Part shown: positions 1-10,838 of the stretch, one piece after another
Position numbering within the stretch: position 1 is the stretch's first letter
How the letters are laid out: each line of letters opens with the position of its first letter
NCBI GenBank assembly: GCA_003255025.1
Contig: QANY01011382.1
Location: 620,001 to 684,000, forward strand
Origin: Datisca glomerata
Taxonomy: Eukaryota > Streptophyta > Magnoliopsida > Cucurbitales > Datiscaceae
Reading direction: 5' to 3'
DNA: 64,000 bases
Program-made: the position numbers and the translations under genes
Notes under the pieces: model-generated
Databases searched by the model: none
What the model was told of the DNA's origin: nothing
Seen by the model: only the letters and a program-made list of their open reading frames with translations

Positions 1-1824
1 CATTAACAAAATCTGACAGCCCAAACAAGATACTCTTCGGGTTCTTTTTTCCTTTTTATGTTTAGAGTAATTTGAATCAACTGCAATTTCTTTGAAAGGT
101 TAGACAGAAGGATATATCTACACCACTTCAAGTTTTTTGTTTGTTGACAAGATATGGGTGAAACCTCACATTACCAATGATGTGCATACGTACAACATTC
201 ACGGACATGCATGTGAGCTTAAACTATGCTGTTAAATTTTTTTTAGTAGAGATTATAATTAAAACTGACTGTTCATACAGCATCAAGATATATCATTTAT
301 TTTAACATTTATATTAATGCGTAATTAAGTCCACTACAGCCAGACTCCAACATAGAACTACAACTTACAGTAAAATATATGCATTTGCATAGAATAAGAA
401 GAACCTTCTCCATTTCCATTTCGATTCCACCATGGTCAGCTAAAGCCTGGTTCAAACATCATAAAACATTATTGTGGAAGCTTTTGATGGGGGAGGGACG
501 GGGTGAAATGGTTAGGATGAGAAAAATATGGGACGGTGACAACCTTATTAACAAGATGGTGGAACACAGCTAGCAAGGGCACAATAACCTCTTTTACAAT
601 TCGATCTAGCTGTGTTGGCACTGGCTCCTTAGCAACTTTAGGATTCAAAAAATACTGCCAAGATAATTATAACTAAAATCAAACAAGCGAAGAAATACAA
701 TCAGCATAGTTACCATCTCATTTCAGTAAAGGATGCAATCATCCCGAAAATTTCTAAGTTTCTCATCGCATCAAATACTTCAGATTATTAGAATTCAGGA
801 AAAAAATATCTGAGATAACACAGATGCATAAAGCCATGATAGGGACTGGAACAACTTAATTCTAACCTCACACAGGACCAGAAAAGTAGTCTAACGAGGG
901 TAAACTTGGCCATAGAGGTATTTCAAATATGAGTAGATTAACACCGCTTATAGATAGTTGTTTCATATTCTTTTCCAAATTACAATCAGATTTTCCAAGT
1001 TTCACCAGAACGTAATTTACAAATTCTTTTCCTATCAAAAGGAATATGTAAATTTCTTTTATTTGATCTTTTATGTTCCCATATATGGACACCTTGAGTC
1101 CTCACTGTTCTTATGAATTAAATCAAGTACCTGGAAGGGTCTGCAAACTGCATGAAGAACAGTAAGGGCATTGATGCTTTTCCATTTACCGTCTGCAACA
1201 TGGCTGATAAGATTACTATTTTGAATAGCAGAACGCAGATCCGTTATAAGTTCAGGCCATGAATTATACTTAACAAATTCTGTGACCACAATGATCCGGA
1301 ACTGTAAATCACACAGAACCTTAAATCTATGAGTAACTATGTATGTACAGTGAAGTAGTAAACTTAAGGTATAAAAAGTACCATTTCGACCAAGACTTTC
1401 AGAACAACTGGCTCCACTTGGAATAATACTCGCATTAGCTGGTCCTTGAACTCCTTGCTGACACGTGAAGATGGACCATCCCCTTCAATATTTCGTCTGG
1501 TGAAGTTTTTAAGATATGTGGCAGCTGCAACTTTTTTACCTTGGTTTTCATTTCCTATTTACAACGTAAAACCAGCTGTCATCGAAATTATACATTAAGT
1601 CAAAGTGAATGCGAATTGAAGTGATTCTCACCAGCAGCAATGTAAAGGAGAGTGAAAGGGAAGTCAGGAAGAAGTGAGAGTCGATCGAGAGCGTCGGTCG
1701 CTGTACGGACAACGGTGGCATCAGGACTAAGAGTATCGCTTAAAAACTGGCCGATTTGAGCGACCTCCATGTCTCCTCTACTTCCGTTAGAGAGATATAG
1801 ATACAGGCAACTTTGTTGTTGCAT
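1..1824 (-). CDS. Importin-beta family (ARM/HEAT repeat) protein, 5' part of gene
   Basis: Minus-strand gene whose first four coding exons are readable: exon 1 at 1632-1824 (ATG at 1824, or more likely the in-frame ATG at 1770 that begins MEVAQIGQFLSDTL), exon 2 at 1382-1554, exon 3 at 1131-1301, exon 4 at 544-654. All junctions have GT/AG ends and the frame is continuous. Readable segments include TATDALDRLSLLPDFPFTLL, KKVAAATYLKNFTRRNI, KWKSINALTVLHAVCRPFQ and YFLNPKVAKEPVP. This matches the N-terminal pattern of plant importin-beta-like ARM-repeat proteins (karyopherins, in the group of Arabidopsis At3g17340 as I remember it), which carry cargo through nuclear pores. No further exon could be recognised between 1 and 543, so the rest lies beyond the left edge after a long intron. 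No stop or frameshift is seen in the four exons, so the gene is probably functional. Family assignment is firm; the exact orthologue is from memory. Confidence 0.85.
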
Positions 1825-2041
1825 AAACCCTAGATTCTGTTAGCAATAGATAATAGACAACAAAAGAAAGAGAGAGAAGAAAGAAAGGGGAGAAAACTGA
1901 AACAGTAACAACTAACAGCAATAGCGACGCGCATTATAAATAATTGCGCGGGAAAATCACTGGTCCGCACATTGATTATATGCGGCGTGAAAAACCAACA
2001 GCCTGCGTCAATTTGGGAAAAATAAGAGCACCTGTAAAAGA
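1825..2041. promoter_or_regulatory. Upstream region of the importin-like gene
   Basis: About 217 bp between the first ATG of the minus-strand importin-like gene and the tRNA. It contains a purine-rich stretch (about 1860-1900, pyrimidine-rich on the gene's own strand), as is common in plant 5' leaders. No TATA box could be assigned with confidence. Promoter role is inferred from position only. Confidence 0.35.
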
Positions 2042-2114
2042 TGGAGATGCGGGGTATCGAACCCCGTGCCTCTCGCATGCAAAGCGAGCGCTCTACCGTT
2101 TGAGCTACATCCCC
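2042..2114 (-). tRNA. tRNA-Ala (anticodon UGC)
   Basis: On the minus strand a 72-nt cloverleaf plus discriminator A can be folded. The acceptor stem GGGGATG pairs with CATCTCC (one G-U pair). The D arm has the A-box pattern TAGCTCAAACGGTAGAGC, the anticodon stem CTCGC/GCGAG encloses a loop with TGC, and the T arm has GGTTCGATACC (B box). There is no intron and CCA is not encoded, as expected for a nuclear gene. The start GGGG and the anticodon give alanine. It looks intact; pol III would use the internal A and B boxes. Confidence 0.95.
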
Positions 2115-2361
2115 AACACGTTAACCTCTGTTATAGCTTATAAATATACTAAATGTGATTCTAAACGTAATTGGTACCGTATCATTATCATTGTTTATCA
2201 CAAACCTCTAACAAAAATTATAGATATGACTATTTCATCGACTGTGAAATTCACTACTATCACCATCATTTTCTTCATAAAAAGATTACTGTCATTAGTC
2301 ATTTTTAACATGCGACTCGGGTTTTTATATTACATTTCTTGATATGACCTTATTGAGACTT

Positions 2362-3092
2362 TATTATAGGTATTTCCCAAACCCCTTACAAAATGAGACA
2401 TGCGTCATTCTCCTTCTCATCAAGACTGTGTAGGACCACTCTGAGTCATTTCTCAATCATCATAGGTCGTGCCACATGGTCTAGTAACTCAGCCCGAGGT
2501 CAGGCTACTCGGACCAGTGCTTCAGGTTATCATAGGCGGACCATGGGCTAAAAGGAGGACTACTAAAAGTTACTAGTATGAGAAGCTTGAGAACCTAAAG
2601 GTATGTGTCTTTGGGATTAGGAAGCTCGACACATGTCACTCTTGTCATTGCCAGTCAAAATGGGTTTTTATGTTCCCCTGCGTTACTCGACCAACGGTCA
2701 CCTCACCCAATCAGCGCCCTCCATGTTAGAAGTGTCTTCTTTAAGTCTCATCATGGCTCCTTTGCGTCATCTCGGGGAACAAAAGTAATAATGTCGCATC
2801 CCCTATCAACTAATGGAAACGCTTTGGAATATTCTTCACCCTTCCTAAATAAGTCATGCCCAAGTGCGCCAACACTATAAATACACCTTCCTCTGAAATC
2901 AAAGGTAAGCTCATTCTAACTCACGCAAACTATGTTGAGTTTTCTATACACTTCTAACTTAAGCTTTGGAATCCCTTAGACGAGGAAACCACCATCAATA
3001 ATCTTCTATCTTCCTGTTCTTTAATTTATGGTGTATAGGATAAAATCTCATCAGCGCAGCACACGTGTACTGTTTAGATTTTAGTTGTAACA
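2362..3092 (+). repeat. 5' LTR of the Tat-type element
   Basis: Aligns by eye with 15076-15866. Shared landmarks include the start around ttataggtattt, ccttctcatcaagac, ctgccacatgg-like and tcaggctac segments, and the end near ttgtaaca. The expected TG start has decayed to TA; the end is CA. About 731 bp. Confidence 0.75.
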
Positions 3093-3093
3093 G

Positions 3094-3113
3094 TTGGCGT
3101 CATCTATAGAGAC
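3094..3113 (+). other. Primer-binding-site-like motif
   Basis: Just after the 5' LTR lies TTGGCGTCATCTATAGAGAC. From memory, Tat-type elements start here with a TTGGCGCCGTCTGTGGG-like motif. The differences are all C-to-T or G-to-A, the expected decay of methylated DNA. Confidence 0.55.
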
Positions 3114-3514
3114 AATAGTAAGTCGTTTCATTTTCTAAGTTTTTGTGCTTTTTACATGTTAAATTTTCTTCCCCATTGTGAGTAAAAGTAAATATGATTT
3201 CGCCCTCATCATCCCAGTGTGATGAAAGACCTAACGAGGGGGAAGATCTATCTTCCTTATCCCCTAGAAGATACCTACCCCCAACATAACCGTGACACGG
3301 AAAAAAAATAAAGACTTTGTGTCCTCACTCTCTAATTTGGTCAAGAGAATGAGAAAAGACATGGAAGCACCCATTCAAATGGTGCAACGTCTTACCCTAG
3401 GGACCTTCCCTAGTACCTAGAGGCATTTCTCCTCCTTATTGTCGACTCCTTCCATATTTTATCCTTTCAAATGTGAGCAATGGGAGAAAGACATAAGAGT
3501 ATGAAAGAAAATAA

Positions 3515-4620
3515 GTGCTACCAACAAATTCCTGGGGAGATAATGACAGAGAGGCCATGGACGTCGAAGAGCAAAAAACAAATAATAAATTTGGGTCCGC
3601 TAAAGTAACCAAGAAAGTGGTACAAATGGATAATAGTGTGGAGAGCTTTGAATTGTGCTCCCAAATTCAGAAGCTACAAAAGCAAATAAATGAGTTGAAA
3701 AAAATGAAATCAGACTACCATAGCCTTCGTAGAAACACTTTTGGGACGGATGGAGTCCCGACAAACAGAGTCCCCATGCTCCATGGAAATGCAACGGGTC
3801 GAGCTACCCAAGTTTAAGATGTCTTCCATCAACCCCTAGGAGGAACCATCTATAAAAATTCAATGTATTGATGGACCTGCACCACGTTCTAGAACCCTAA
3901 TGTGTAAACTACTCCACTCGACACTCAGCGGGCCTGCTGGGAAATGGATCAATCAGCCAATGCCAATTTCCATCCACTCATTTGCCAAGCTCTCGAAATC
4001 ATTTGCTTGATCATTTCTTGGGAGGATGAGAACAGAGAAGGCTTGTGTCTCATCTGATGATAGTCAGACAAATGCCTGCTGAAACCCTAAAGGACTACAT
4101 GACTCGTTTTAACTTGGAGACCTTACATATTGATAGCGCTAGTAAGGATATCCCTGTAGTCGCACTCCGAATAGGGATCACCTATAAGAAGATGAGGTGG
4201 TTCATGGTCAGGTGTTACTTTGTATCCTTCACGGGGTGCTGACCAGGGTACATAAATGTATGAGTGCCAACGAGCTAATCCAGGCTGAGAGGGAGCTGGA
4301 AAGATCATATAACCAAACCCACCAGAAAGGCAAAGAGACATAGGAAGATAAAAAAGTCTAACCACCCAGGCCAATTAAATCAGCTCCACCCATAAAATGA
4401 GGTCGGCTCCTCTCTCGCAAGCAGATGTGAAGGGAATAGTACCTACCTGAGTAGCTAGTTTGTCACCTACACCCCCTTGACAAATGAATATGGAAGAGAA
4501 CTACAATGTGATCAAGGATTAGTACATGTTGAAGAGATATAGAGTGATTCAAACCCCTGACAAGAAGAAAGACATGATTAAGTATTGTCGACACGATTAC
4601 GATACAAGGCATATCGCAAA
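3515..4620 (+). pseudogene. gag remnant (Tat-type gypsy)
   Basis: An N-terminal piece (3515-3817) has a short coiled coil, IQKLQKQINELKKMKSD, as in Tat-type Gag heads. From about 3840 the retrotransposon gag core is recognisable: LSGPAGKWINQPMPISIHSF followed by a phenylalanine-rich stretch, then a separate frame at 4045 with HLMIVRQMPAETLKDYMTRF. In intact Gag this core is one frame; here it is split by stops (for example 4019 and 4240). Gag would form the virus-like particle. Non-functional. Confidence 0.75.
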
Positions 4621-4899
4621 GGGTTTTTTTGACTATTTTGAGTAGATTGAAGCGTGACTAGAGATGATACCTCAAAGAATTTATGGCAAGTAGGAAAGGC
4701 ATGGGGGAGGGTAGTCCCTCCAAACAATAAGAGAATGGGGAAAAGTTACCACTAGAAGCATACTAGGCCTTGCAACCCCATAAAGGAGCTCAAGATGACT
4801 TTTAAGGGACTGAGCAATTGTAACTTTGACCGCAAGCAGAAGGCGCTTGCTCGAGAGGTTGGTCACCCACCATCTTTATTGTTTGCCCCAACTGAGCTC

Positions 4900-5461
4900 C
4901 AAAATAAAAAAGCTCATAAAGTTCTCAAAAGAGGAAGCACACTAGGTCCACAATCCCTATGATAATGCACTTGTTATCCGCCTGGTAGCCAACATCAATG
5001 TGTAAAGAACTTTAATCCACGATGGGATCTTGACTGACATTTTGAGTTATTCAGCGTTCCTCAAAATGGGTCTAGATCTCAAACAACTGTATCCCTACTT
5101 AACTTTATCGATAGAGTTCGACGGACGTGAAGTGATACCTGAATGAATAAAATAATTACCAATGACCTTAGAGGAGGCACCTTGTCTTGCCACTAAGATC
5201 ATCAAATTTACAGTTGTAAGGTGTGGTGAAGTGTACAATGCCATCCTAGGTCGACTTGCCACACATAAGTTTAAAGTTGTACATTCCACAAGCTACCATG
5301 TCATCAAGTTCACCACCCTTGCAAGTGTAGAACTAGTAGGAGGAGATCAAGAAATGACCAAGAAATATCATGTGAATGCTCTGAAAGGAAATAAGAATTT
5401 TGTTTCCATGATAAGAATGGCCTCTGAAGGCCAACTCCTCGTTGAACTAGTAGAATTATAG
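4900..5461 (+). pseudogene. Aspartic protease domain remnant of the Tat-type element
   Basis: A first part (about 4960-5100) reads like the retroviral-type protease around its active site, with ILSYSAFLKMGLDL visible. The catalytic DGGS-type segment is degraded (HDGILT-like). The open frame at 5162-5461 continues with VVRCGEVYNAILGRLATHKF, the conserved VDCPSAYNAILGR-like block of Tat elements, and GGDQEMTKKYHVNALKG. The protease would cut the Gag-Pol polyprotein. Stops separate it from gag and RT. Confidence 0.75.
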
Positions 5462-5612
5462 AATCAATAGTTTTGGTTCCAAAGACCTGAATAGATCAGT
5501 ATAAATCAGATTGTTAGCCTACCCATAACAAAAAGGTGAGTTGCTTTCATCCTTGCGTAGGAAAAAAGGCATGTGCTCTTAGACATACGATAACATGTCA
5601 GGGATTGATATA

Positions 5613-6501
5613 AGTGTAGGATATGGCAACCCAATAGGGGTGAATTGAGTAATCGTGTTTAAATTAAAAACTTTTCACACTCAAGTTGAAGAATGAACGT
5701 TCAATAATGAACTTCAATATTCCATGAGTTTAACGCTTGAAAAGATAAATAAGTAATAGATAAAAATATTAAAGTAAATAATGAATGTGATAATATAAAT
5801 GTGAAAATATAAAACAAGCAAATAAAATAAATTATGGGAACTTAAAGTACGAAACTTAAATTACGGAAATTAAGTGTGGAAAATTAAAATTCAAAAAAAT
5901 AAATAGCACAAAAAAGGGAAGAAGGAGAAGAAGATAAACACACAATATTTTTACGTGATTCGGAAAATCTTATTACTACGTCCACGCTCCAAGGCCATTT
6001 AGAGATTTTTAATCCCACTATCTTTCTTAAGTGTGAATACCAAACCTTACAAATCCAATTGGCTTATAGGGGCCAATTAAACCTCACAAAGCTATGCGCC
6101 TCGAAATTAAATGATCTCTTACAATAACTTTCTCAAAATAGTAGAATCTCCAATCTAAGCTCATAAAAAATTATTTTGCTCACTCACTAAATTCACAAGT
6201 ATAAAACTCCAAATATTAAGACAGATTTAGGAGACTTAATTTAAGGATAGTTATCCTTAAATAAATTGAGTTTTAATAAAGATAAATAAAATTAGTAAGC
6301 TTCTAATGAAAAATACATGAAAGTAAATATCTTCGTGATCTTTAATCTTCATGCTTTATGAGCTCCTATGAAAATAAATATTTTCATGATCTTCAATTGG
6401 CATGCCTTGTGGTAATTTTTCAATAGCTTGTGTAAACTTGATTGAATTTATCAGTAACTTCAAAGTTTTGTTATCATCAAAAGTTATCTCATAGAGATAT
6501 A
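5613..6501. mobile_element. AT-rich insert within pol, class unknown
   Basis: The Tat RT frame breaks off after a DMPGID-like block (about 5590-5612) and resumes with VIAHRWNVNPKK near 6505. The roughly 0.9 kb between is very AT-rich, non-coding, and unrelated to pol. The hexamer GATATA occurs at both junctions (5607-5612 and 6496-6501), consistent with a target duplication. Inside is a block (about 5940-6000) with acgtgattcgg and ctacgtccacg, which I remember as recurring in plant repeats. No terminal repeats were recognised, so the class is open. Confidence 0.5.
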
Positions 6502-7860
6502 GAGCTAACAATAGTCATCGCCCACAGATGGAATGTTAACCCAAAAAAAATTTAGATGAAAGAGGAGGGGCGTCAATCAGACCAAGGACGAGGCTATCAA
6601 TGAGGAGATGGAGAAACTACTTAGGGCATGTTTCATTTGAGTGGTCCACTACCTAGACTAGGTGGCTGACGTCGTCCTAGTAAAGGAAGCTAATGGGAAG
6701 TGGATGGTTTTTATCGACCTCACAGACCTTAACAAGACGTGTCTCAATGATAGTTTCCCCTCCACAAAATATACCAGCTAATAGACGCCACACAATGGCA
6801 TGACTTACTCAATTTCATCAATGCTTAATCGAGGTGTAATCAGATTTTGAAGCATCCACCAAACCATGAGAAACCCTCTTTGGCACTAGCAGAGAAACAT
6901 ATTGCTACAATGTAATACCTTCCAAACTCAACAATGCATGGGAGACTTACCAGAGGCTGGTGAACAAGGTATTTGCCAAACAAATCCCATGAAATGTGGT
7001 GGTCTACGTAAATGACTTGCTTGTGAAAAGTAGGGAGTCCGCTGACCATGTAACAGACTTGGCATAAACCTTCGACACATTGAGGAGATATAAGATGAAT
7101 TTAAGCCCTGTCAAGTACATATTCAGAGTCAGCGGGTAAGTTTCTAGGGTTCATGGTCAACTAGAGGAGGATAAAAGCAAATTCGGACAAGATCAGGCCC
7201 TACTAAAAACATAACTGCCTAAGACCATCAAAGAAGTTGAACGCCTCACTATACAAGTGGAAACGCTCAACAGATTCATAACTAGAGCCACAGATAAATG
7301 TCTCCCTTTCTTTAAAACGCTAAGGAAAAATGCATCCTTTGAGTGGACGGAGGAGTGTCAATAAGCATTTCTCGCTCTAAAATGCATGGAGACTTACCAG
7401 AGGCAAGTGAACAAGGTATTTGCCAAACAAATCCCATGAAACGTGGTGGTCTACGTAAATGACTTGCTTGTGAAAAGTAGGGAGTCCGCTGACCATGTAA
7501 CAGACTTGGCATAAACCTTCGACACATTGAGGAGATATAAGATGAATTTAAGCCCTGTCAAGTACATATTCAGAGTCAGCGGGTAAGTTTCTAGGGTTCA
7601 TGGTCAACTAGAGGAGGATAAAAGCAAATTCGGACAAGATCAGGCCCTACTAAAAACATAACCGCCTAAGACCATCAAAGAAGTTGAACGCCTCACTATA
7701 CAAGTGGAAACGCTCAACATATTCATAACTAGAGCCACAGATAAATGTCTCCCTTTCTTTAAAACACTAAGGAAAAATGCATCCTTTGAGTGGACGGAGG
7801 AGTGTCAATAAGCATTTCTCGCTCTAAAATAGTACATGGGGTATGCCCCACTATTATCTA
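6502..7860 (+). pseudogene. Reverse transcriptase remnant of the Tat-type element
   Basis: Starts with HRWNVNPKK and a block corresponding to NEEVEKLL...VHYPDW, then ANGKWMVFIDLTDLNK, the usual RT fingers motif. The catalytic YVDD is visible as VVYVNDLLVKS near 7003, with D to N, in both copies of a 447-bp tandem duplication. Downstream there is a thumb-like segment and FEWTEECQ at the start of the RNase H connection. Frameshifts and stops are frequent. RT would copy the genomic RNA to DNA. Confidence 0.8.
6931..7833 (+). repeat. 447-bp tandem duplication within the dead RT
   Basis: The segment starting aatgcatgg(g)agacttacc at about 6931 recurs at about 7382 with period 447-448. The copies differ at only a handful of sites (for example gaaatg/gaaacg, cagattc/catattc, aaaacgct/aaaacact). 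They share the same stops, so duplication followed inactivation. Confidence 0.9.
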
Positions 7861-7879
7861 AGTCCGTACCCTAGTCGTG

Positions 7880-8659
7880 TCAAAAATAGCAGTCAGCATT
7901 GCACCGATGAAGTAAGTGGATGACTACATTAAACTGTCAGTCTATTACATGAGCAAGGCCATACTGGGGGCAGAAACGCGTTATCCAAAGCTGGAGAAGA
8001 TTACCCTCACCCTCGTAATGGCATCCCAAAGACTCTGACTTTACTTCGAGGCACACTCTATCTGAATATTCATGAATTCTTCCCTTAAACAAGTACTTTA
8101 AAAGCCAAAGGCTTCAAGATGAGTGGCCAAGTTCACGACCGAGACCGTCTTTAAGGTCAAGTCATGGAAGACTTCATTGTGATATGACCCTTTCTTATAT
8201 GGACACGTTGCAACCAAAAATTGATGGCTCGGGGAACTTATAAGTGGATGTGGCATACAACGAGAAGGGAAGCAGAGCTGGTGTACTACTCTTATGGCCT
8301 GACCAGACTTGTGTTGAGTATGCTCTACGATTTGAGTTTAATGCCTCAAACAATTAGGCAACGTATGAGACACAACTGGCAGGTTTGAAATAACTAGTGA
8401 GTACGAAATAACCAAAGAGTACTAGACTAAGGAAGATAACATGACCAAGTATTTAGTTAAGGCAACTCTAGTACAATTCAATTCTTACTCAATCCAGCAA
8501 ATTCCTAGAAGCCAAAACATGAACGTGGATGCTCTAGCAAAGCTAGCAGCGGTTGATTCACTTATAAACAAGATTCTCCTGGTGGAGTACCTTTCCCTGC
8601 CCAACATTAGTGAAAACGAGCTAATAAGATGGACAAAGTCGTACAAAACCCCTCATTGA
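7880..8659 (+). pseudogene. RNase H remnant of the Tat-type element
   Basis: Pieces correspond to the connection and RNase H region of Tat-type pol: an YYMSKA-like block near 7941, then a DGS segment near 8220 (first acidic residue). The open frame 8441-8659 has YSIQQIPRSQNMNVDALAKL, the conserved C-terminal block (IPRSEN..ADALAKLAS). RNase H would remove the RNA strand. Broken by several stops. Confidence 0.8.
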
Positions 8660-9850
8660 CAACCCTAATTTTCCAAATACACGTGAGATGGACTTCTACC
8701 TCCTGATGAAAAAAAAGCCAGGAAATCACATTTCAAGTCTACGAATTACGTAATCATGAATGAGGCCTTGTACAAGTGATAGTTTGTTTACCCTTACTTG
8801 AGATGCATTAACCCAAACAAGGCATTACATGTGATGAGGGAAGTTCATGGAGGAGTTGTTTAAATCACAGCGGCGGCTCTGCACAGTAAGCTAAAAAGGT
8901 AGTGGTACTATTGGCCCAACATAGCACTCGACACTAAAAATTTCGTGAAAAAAATGTGACAAGTACTATAGGTCTGTGAATACTCTCCACCAACCTCTAG
9001 AGTTGTTGGCTTCCACACCCAACCCATGTCCTTTTGCTCAGTAGGGAGTGAACCTTATAGGGCCTCTGCCCATGGGGAAAAGACAAGACATATTTATTCG
9101 CTATTATGATCAAAGATTATTTCACCAAGTGAGTAGAAGCAGAACTGCTGACCACCATAATCGAACACAAAACCACAGACTTCATACAGAAGAATATAGT
9201 CTGCAAATTTGACAATATTCCACAAAATCCTTACTGACAACTAAAAATAGTTCAACAATGTAAAGTTCAGCTGAGATAGCGAGCATCACCGACTCACCCT
9301 TAGTTTAACGACCGGTAGTGGCAATGAACAAAACTATTAAGCATGACCTCAAGATCAATCTAGCGAGTAGGAAAGGGCTATGGGTAGATGAGATTCCCCA
9401 ACGTGTTATGGGCATATTGAATAGCCAACAGAACATCCACAGGGGAGTCCCCCTTACAAACTTGCATTTGGAAAAGAGATAGTAATTCTAGTAGAGATTA
9501 GGATACTTTATTACATAACCCTAAGTTATTATGCGGAGCTGAACATACTACAACTCGGGCACAACCTAGACGAGTTGTGTGACCAGTCAACACGTTGCCT
9601 CTCTATACTACAATTTAAGGCCAAAATGTGTTGCTTTAGAGCAAAAGACATTGCCTTAAGAAAAAGAAATTAAGTAGATGTAGGGGCTCCTTAACACAAC
9701 TGGGAAGGACCGTACATAGTAACGGAGGTAGTGTGACTAGGAATGCATATACTATATAATCTAGATGGGCGAACTCTGACCCACCTTTGGAACGTCGAGC
9801 ATCTCGAAATTTAATTTCAACAGCCACGCAAAGTAATTGAATTATCAACA
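8660..9850 (+). pseudogene. Integrase remnant of the Tat-type element
   Basis: After a zinc-finger-like part (a KRYYWP-like block near 8900 and cysteine near 8975), the catalytic core is recognisable near 9055 as GPLPMGKRQD, followed by a YFTKWVEAE-like stretch. The C-terminal part (about 9640-9830) has an LGPNWEGPY-like segment and ends NVEHLE. Integrase would insert the cDNA copy. Many stops; non-functional. Confidence 0.7.
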
Positions 9851-10838
9851 ACCAATAGAATGGAGAGTTTTTCAACAAATGCCTTTTAAGAGAGGATTCT
9901 AACCTGAGTATAATTACCTGGCTAGATGTCAACGAAAAATGATGTATGGCACGATAGTCTCACTTGCCATATGAGAAAAAAGACTCTAGCAGGAGAAGAA
10001 ATGTCTAATTAGAAGTTATAGGAAAAAGATGTACGGCACAATACTCTTGCTTGCCAGACGAGCAAAGGGTTAGAACTAGAGCAAAAAATATATGGTTGGA
10101 TGTTCAAGGAAGTAAAATGGGGCTAGCAGAGTTGAATTGCTCGTCTAACCTGCAAAAAAAAAAAAAGATGACGTCAAACTTATGTTGGGGATCGCTAGGA
10201 AAGAAAGAAAAGCATGATCATCTCTGTAGACTATGGGGTCACCCGCAAAGTATCCTAAGTCCCCCATGGAGAACTCAAATTCTATGCCAAACCATTTGAA
10301 GGAAGCATTGAGAACTAAAAAATTAACAGGTTAATTTTACTCAAGGTTCAAATAAACTTTTAAGTTAAAAGTGCAAAATAGATAAAATGTTGCATATTAG
10401 TTTACTTTAAGTCAGCGTCTTAAAATTTCACGTTATATGCTTAAAGCCCATATGTGAAAAAGTCACAACACTTAGGTAAGTGTTGAGAGATTAGTTCTTA
10501 CACTATGGTCAATTTAGCATAACAACGAATGAAATCAGTAGAACATATCAAGTAAAAGATAAGTTGTCTCATTCAGTTTTAAAAAATATATATTACATGT
10601 AAATAAAATGGAAAATTAAAAGAAAATATAAAAAAATTATATAAGTGAAAAATAAAAGAAATTTTAGAGCAACACCTCGGGGATGGAGGAGGCACAACCT
10701 CCTCAGGTTGGCCCTGAGATAAATAAGGAAGAAACTCCACACAAGTCTATTCGAGAGCGTTAGGTGTTGGCAGACCCTCAACGGTTCGAGAAGAATTAGG
10801 AGGCGATAGCTCAACGCCTTGACAAGCCATATGAGCAA
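9851..10838 (+). other. Post-integrase region of the Tat-type element
   Basis: Non-coding on plus. It holds two imperfect copies of a block, tgtatggcacgatagtctc (about 9941) and tgtacggcacaatactctt (about 10029), about 88 bp apart. From 10680 it becomes GC-richer. The minus strand there may be the far end of the antisense reading frame that resumes at 12822 beyond the inserted LTR; this is inferred from position. Confidence 0.45.

Noticed and set aside
379..573. 64-codon plus-strand open frame at the left edge
   Set aside because: No protein-like features; it lies in an intron of the minus-strand importin-like gene.
868..1092. Minus open frame next to importin exon 3
   Set aside because: It follows the exon 3 splice donor and does not continue the protein; the true next exon is at 544-654, which continues the family sequence in frame.
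1944..2342. 132-codon plus frame across the tRNA
   Set aside because: Shadow frame through the tRNA and flank; no domain.
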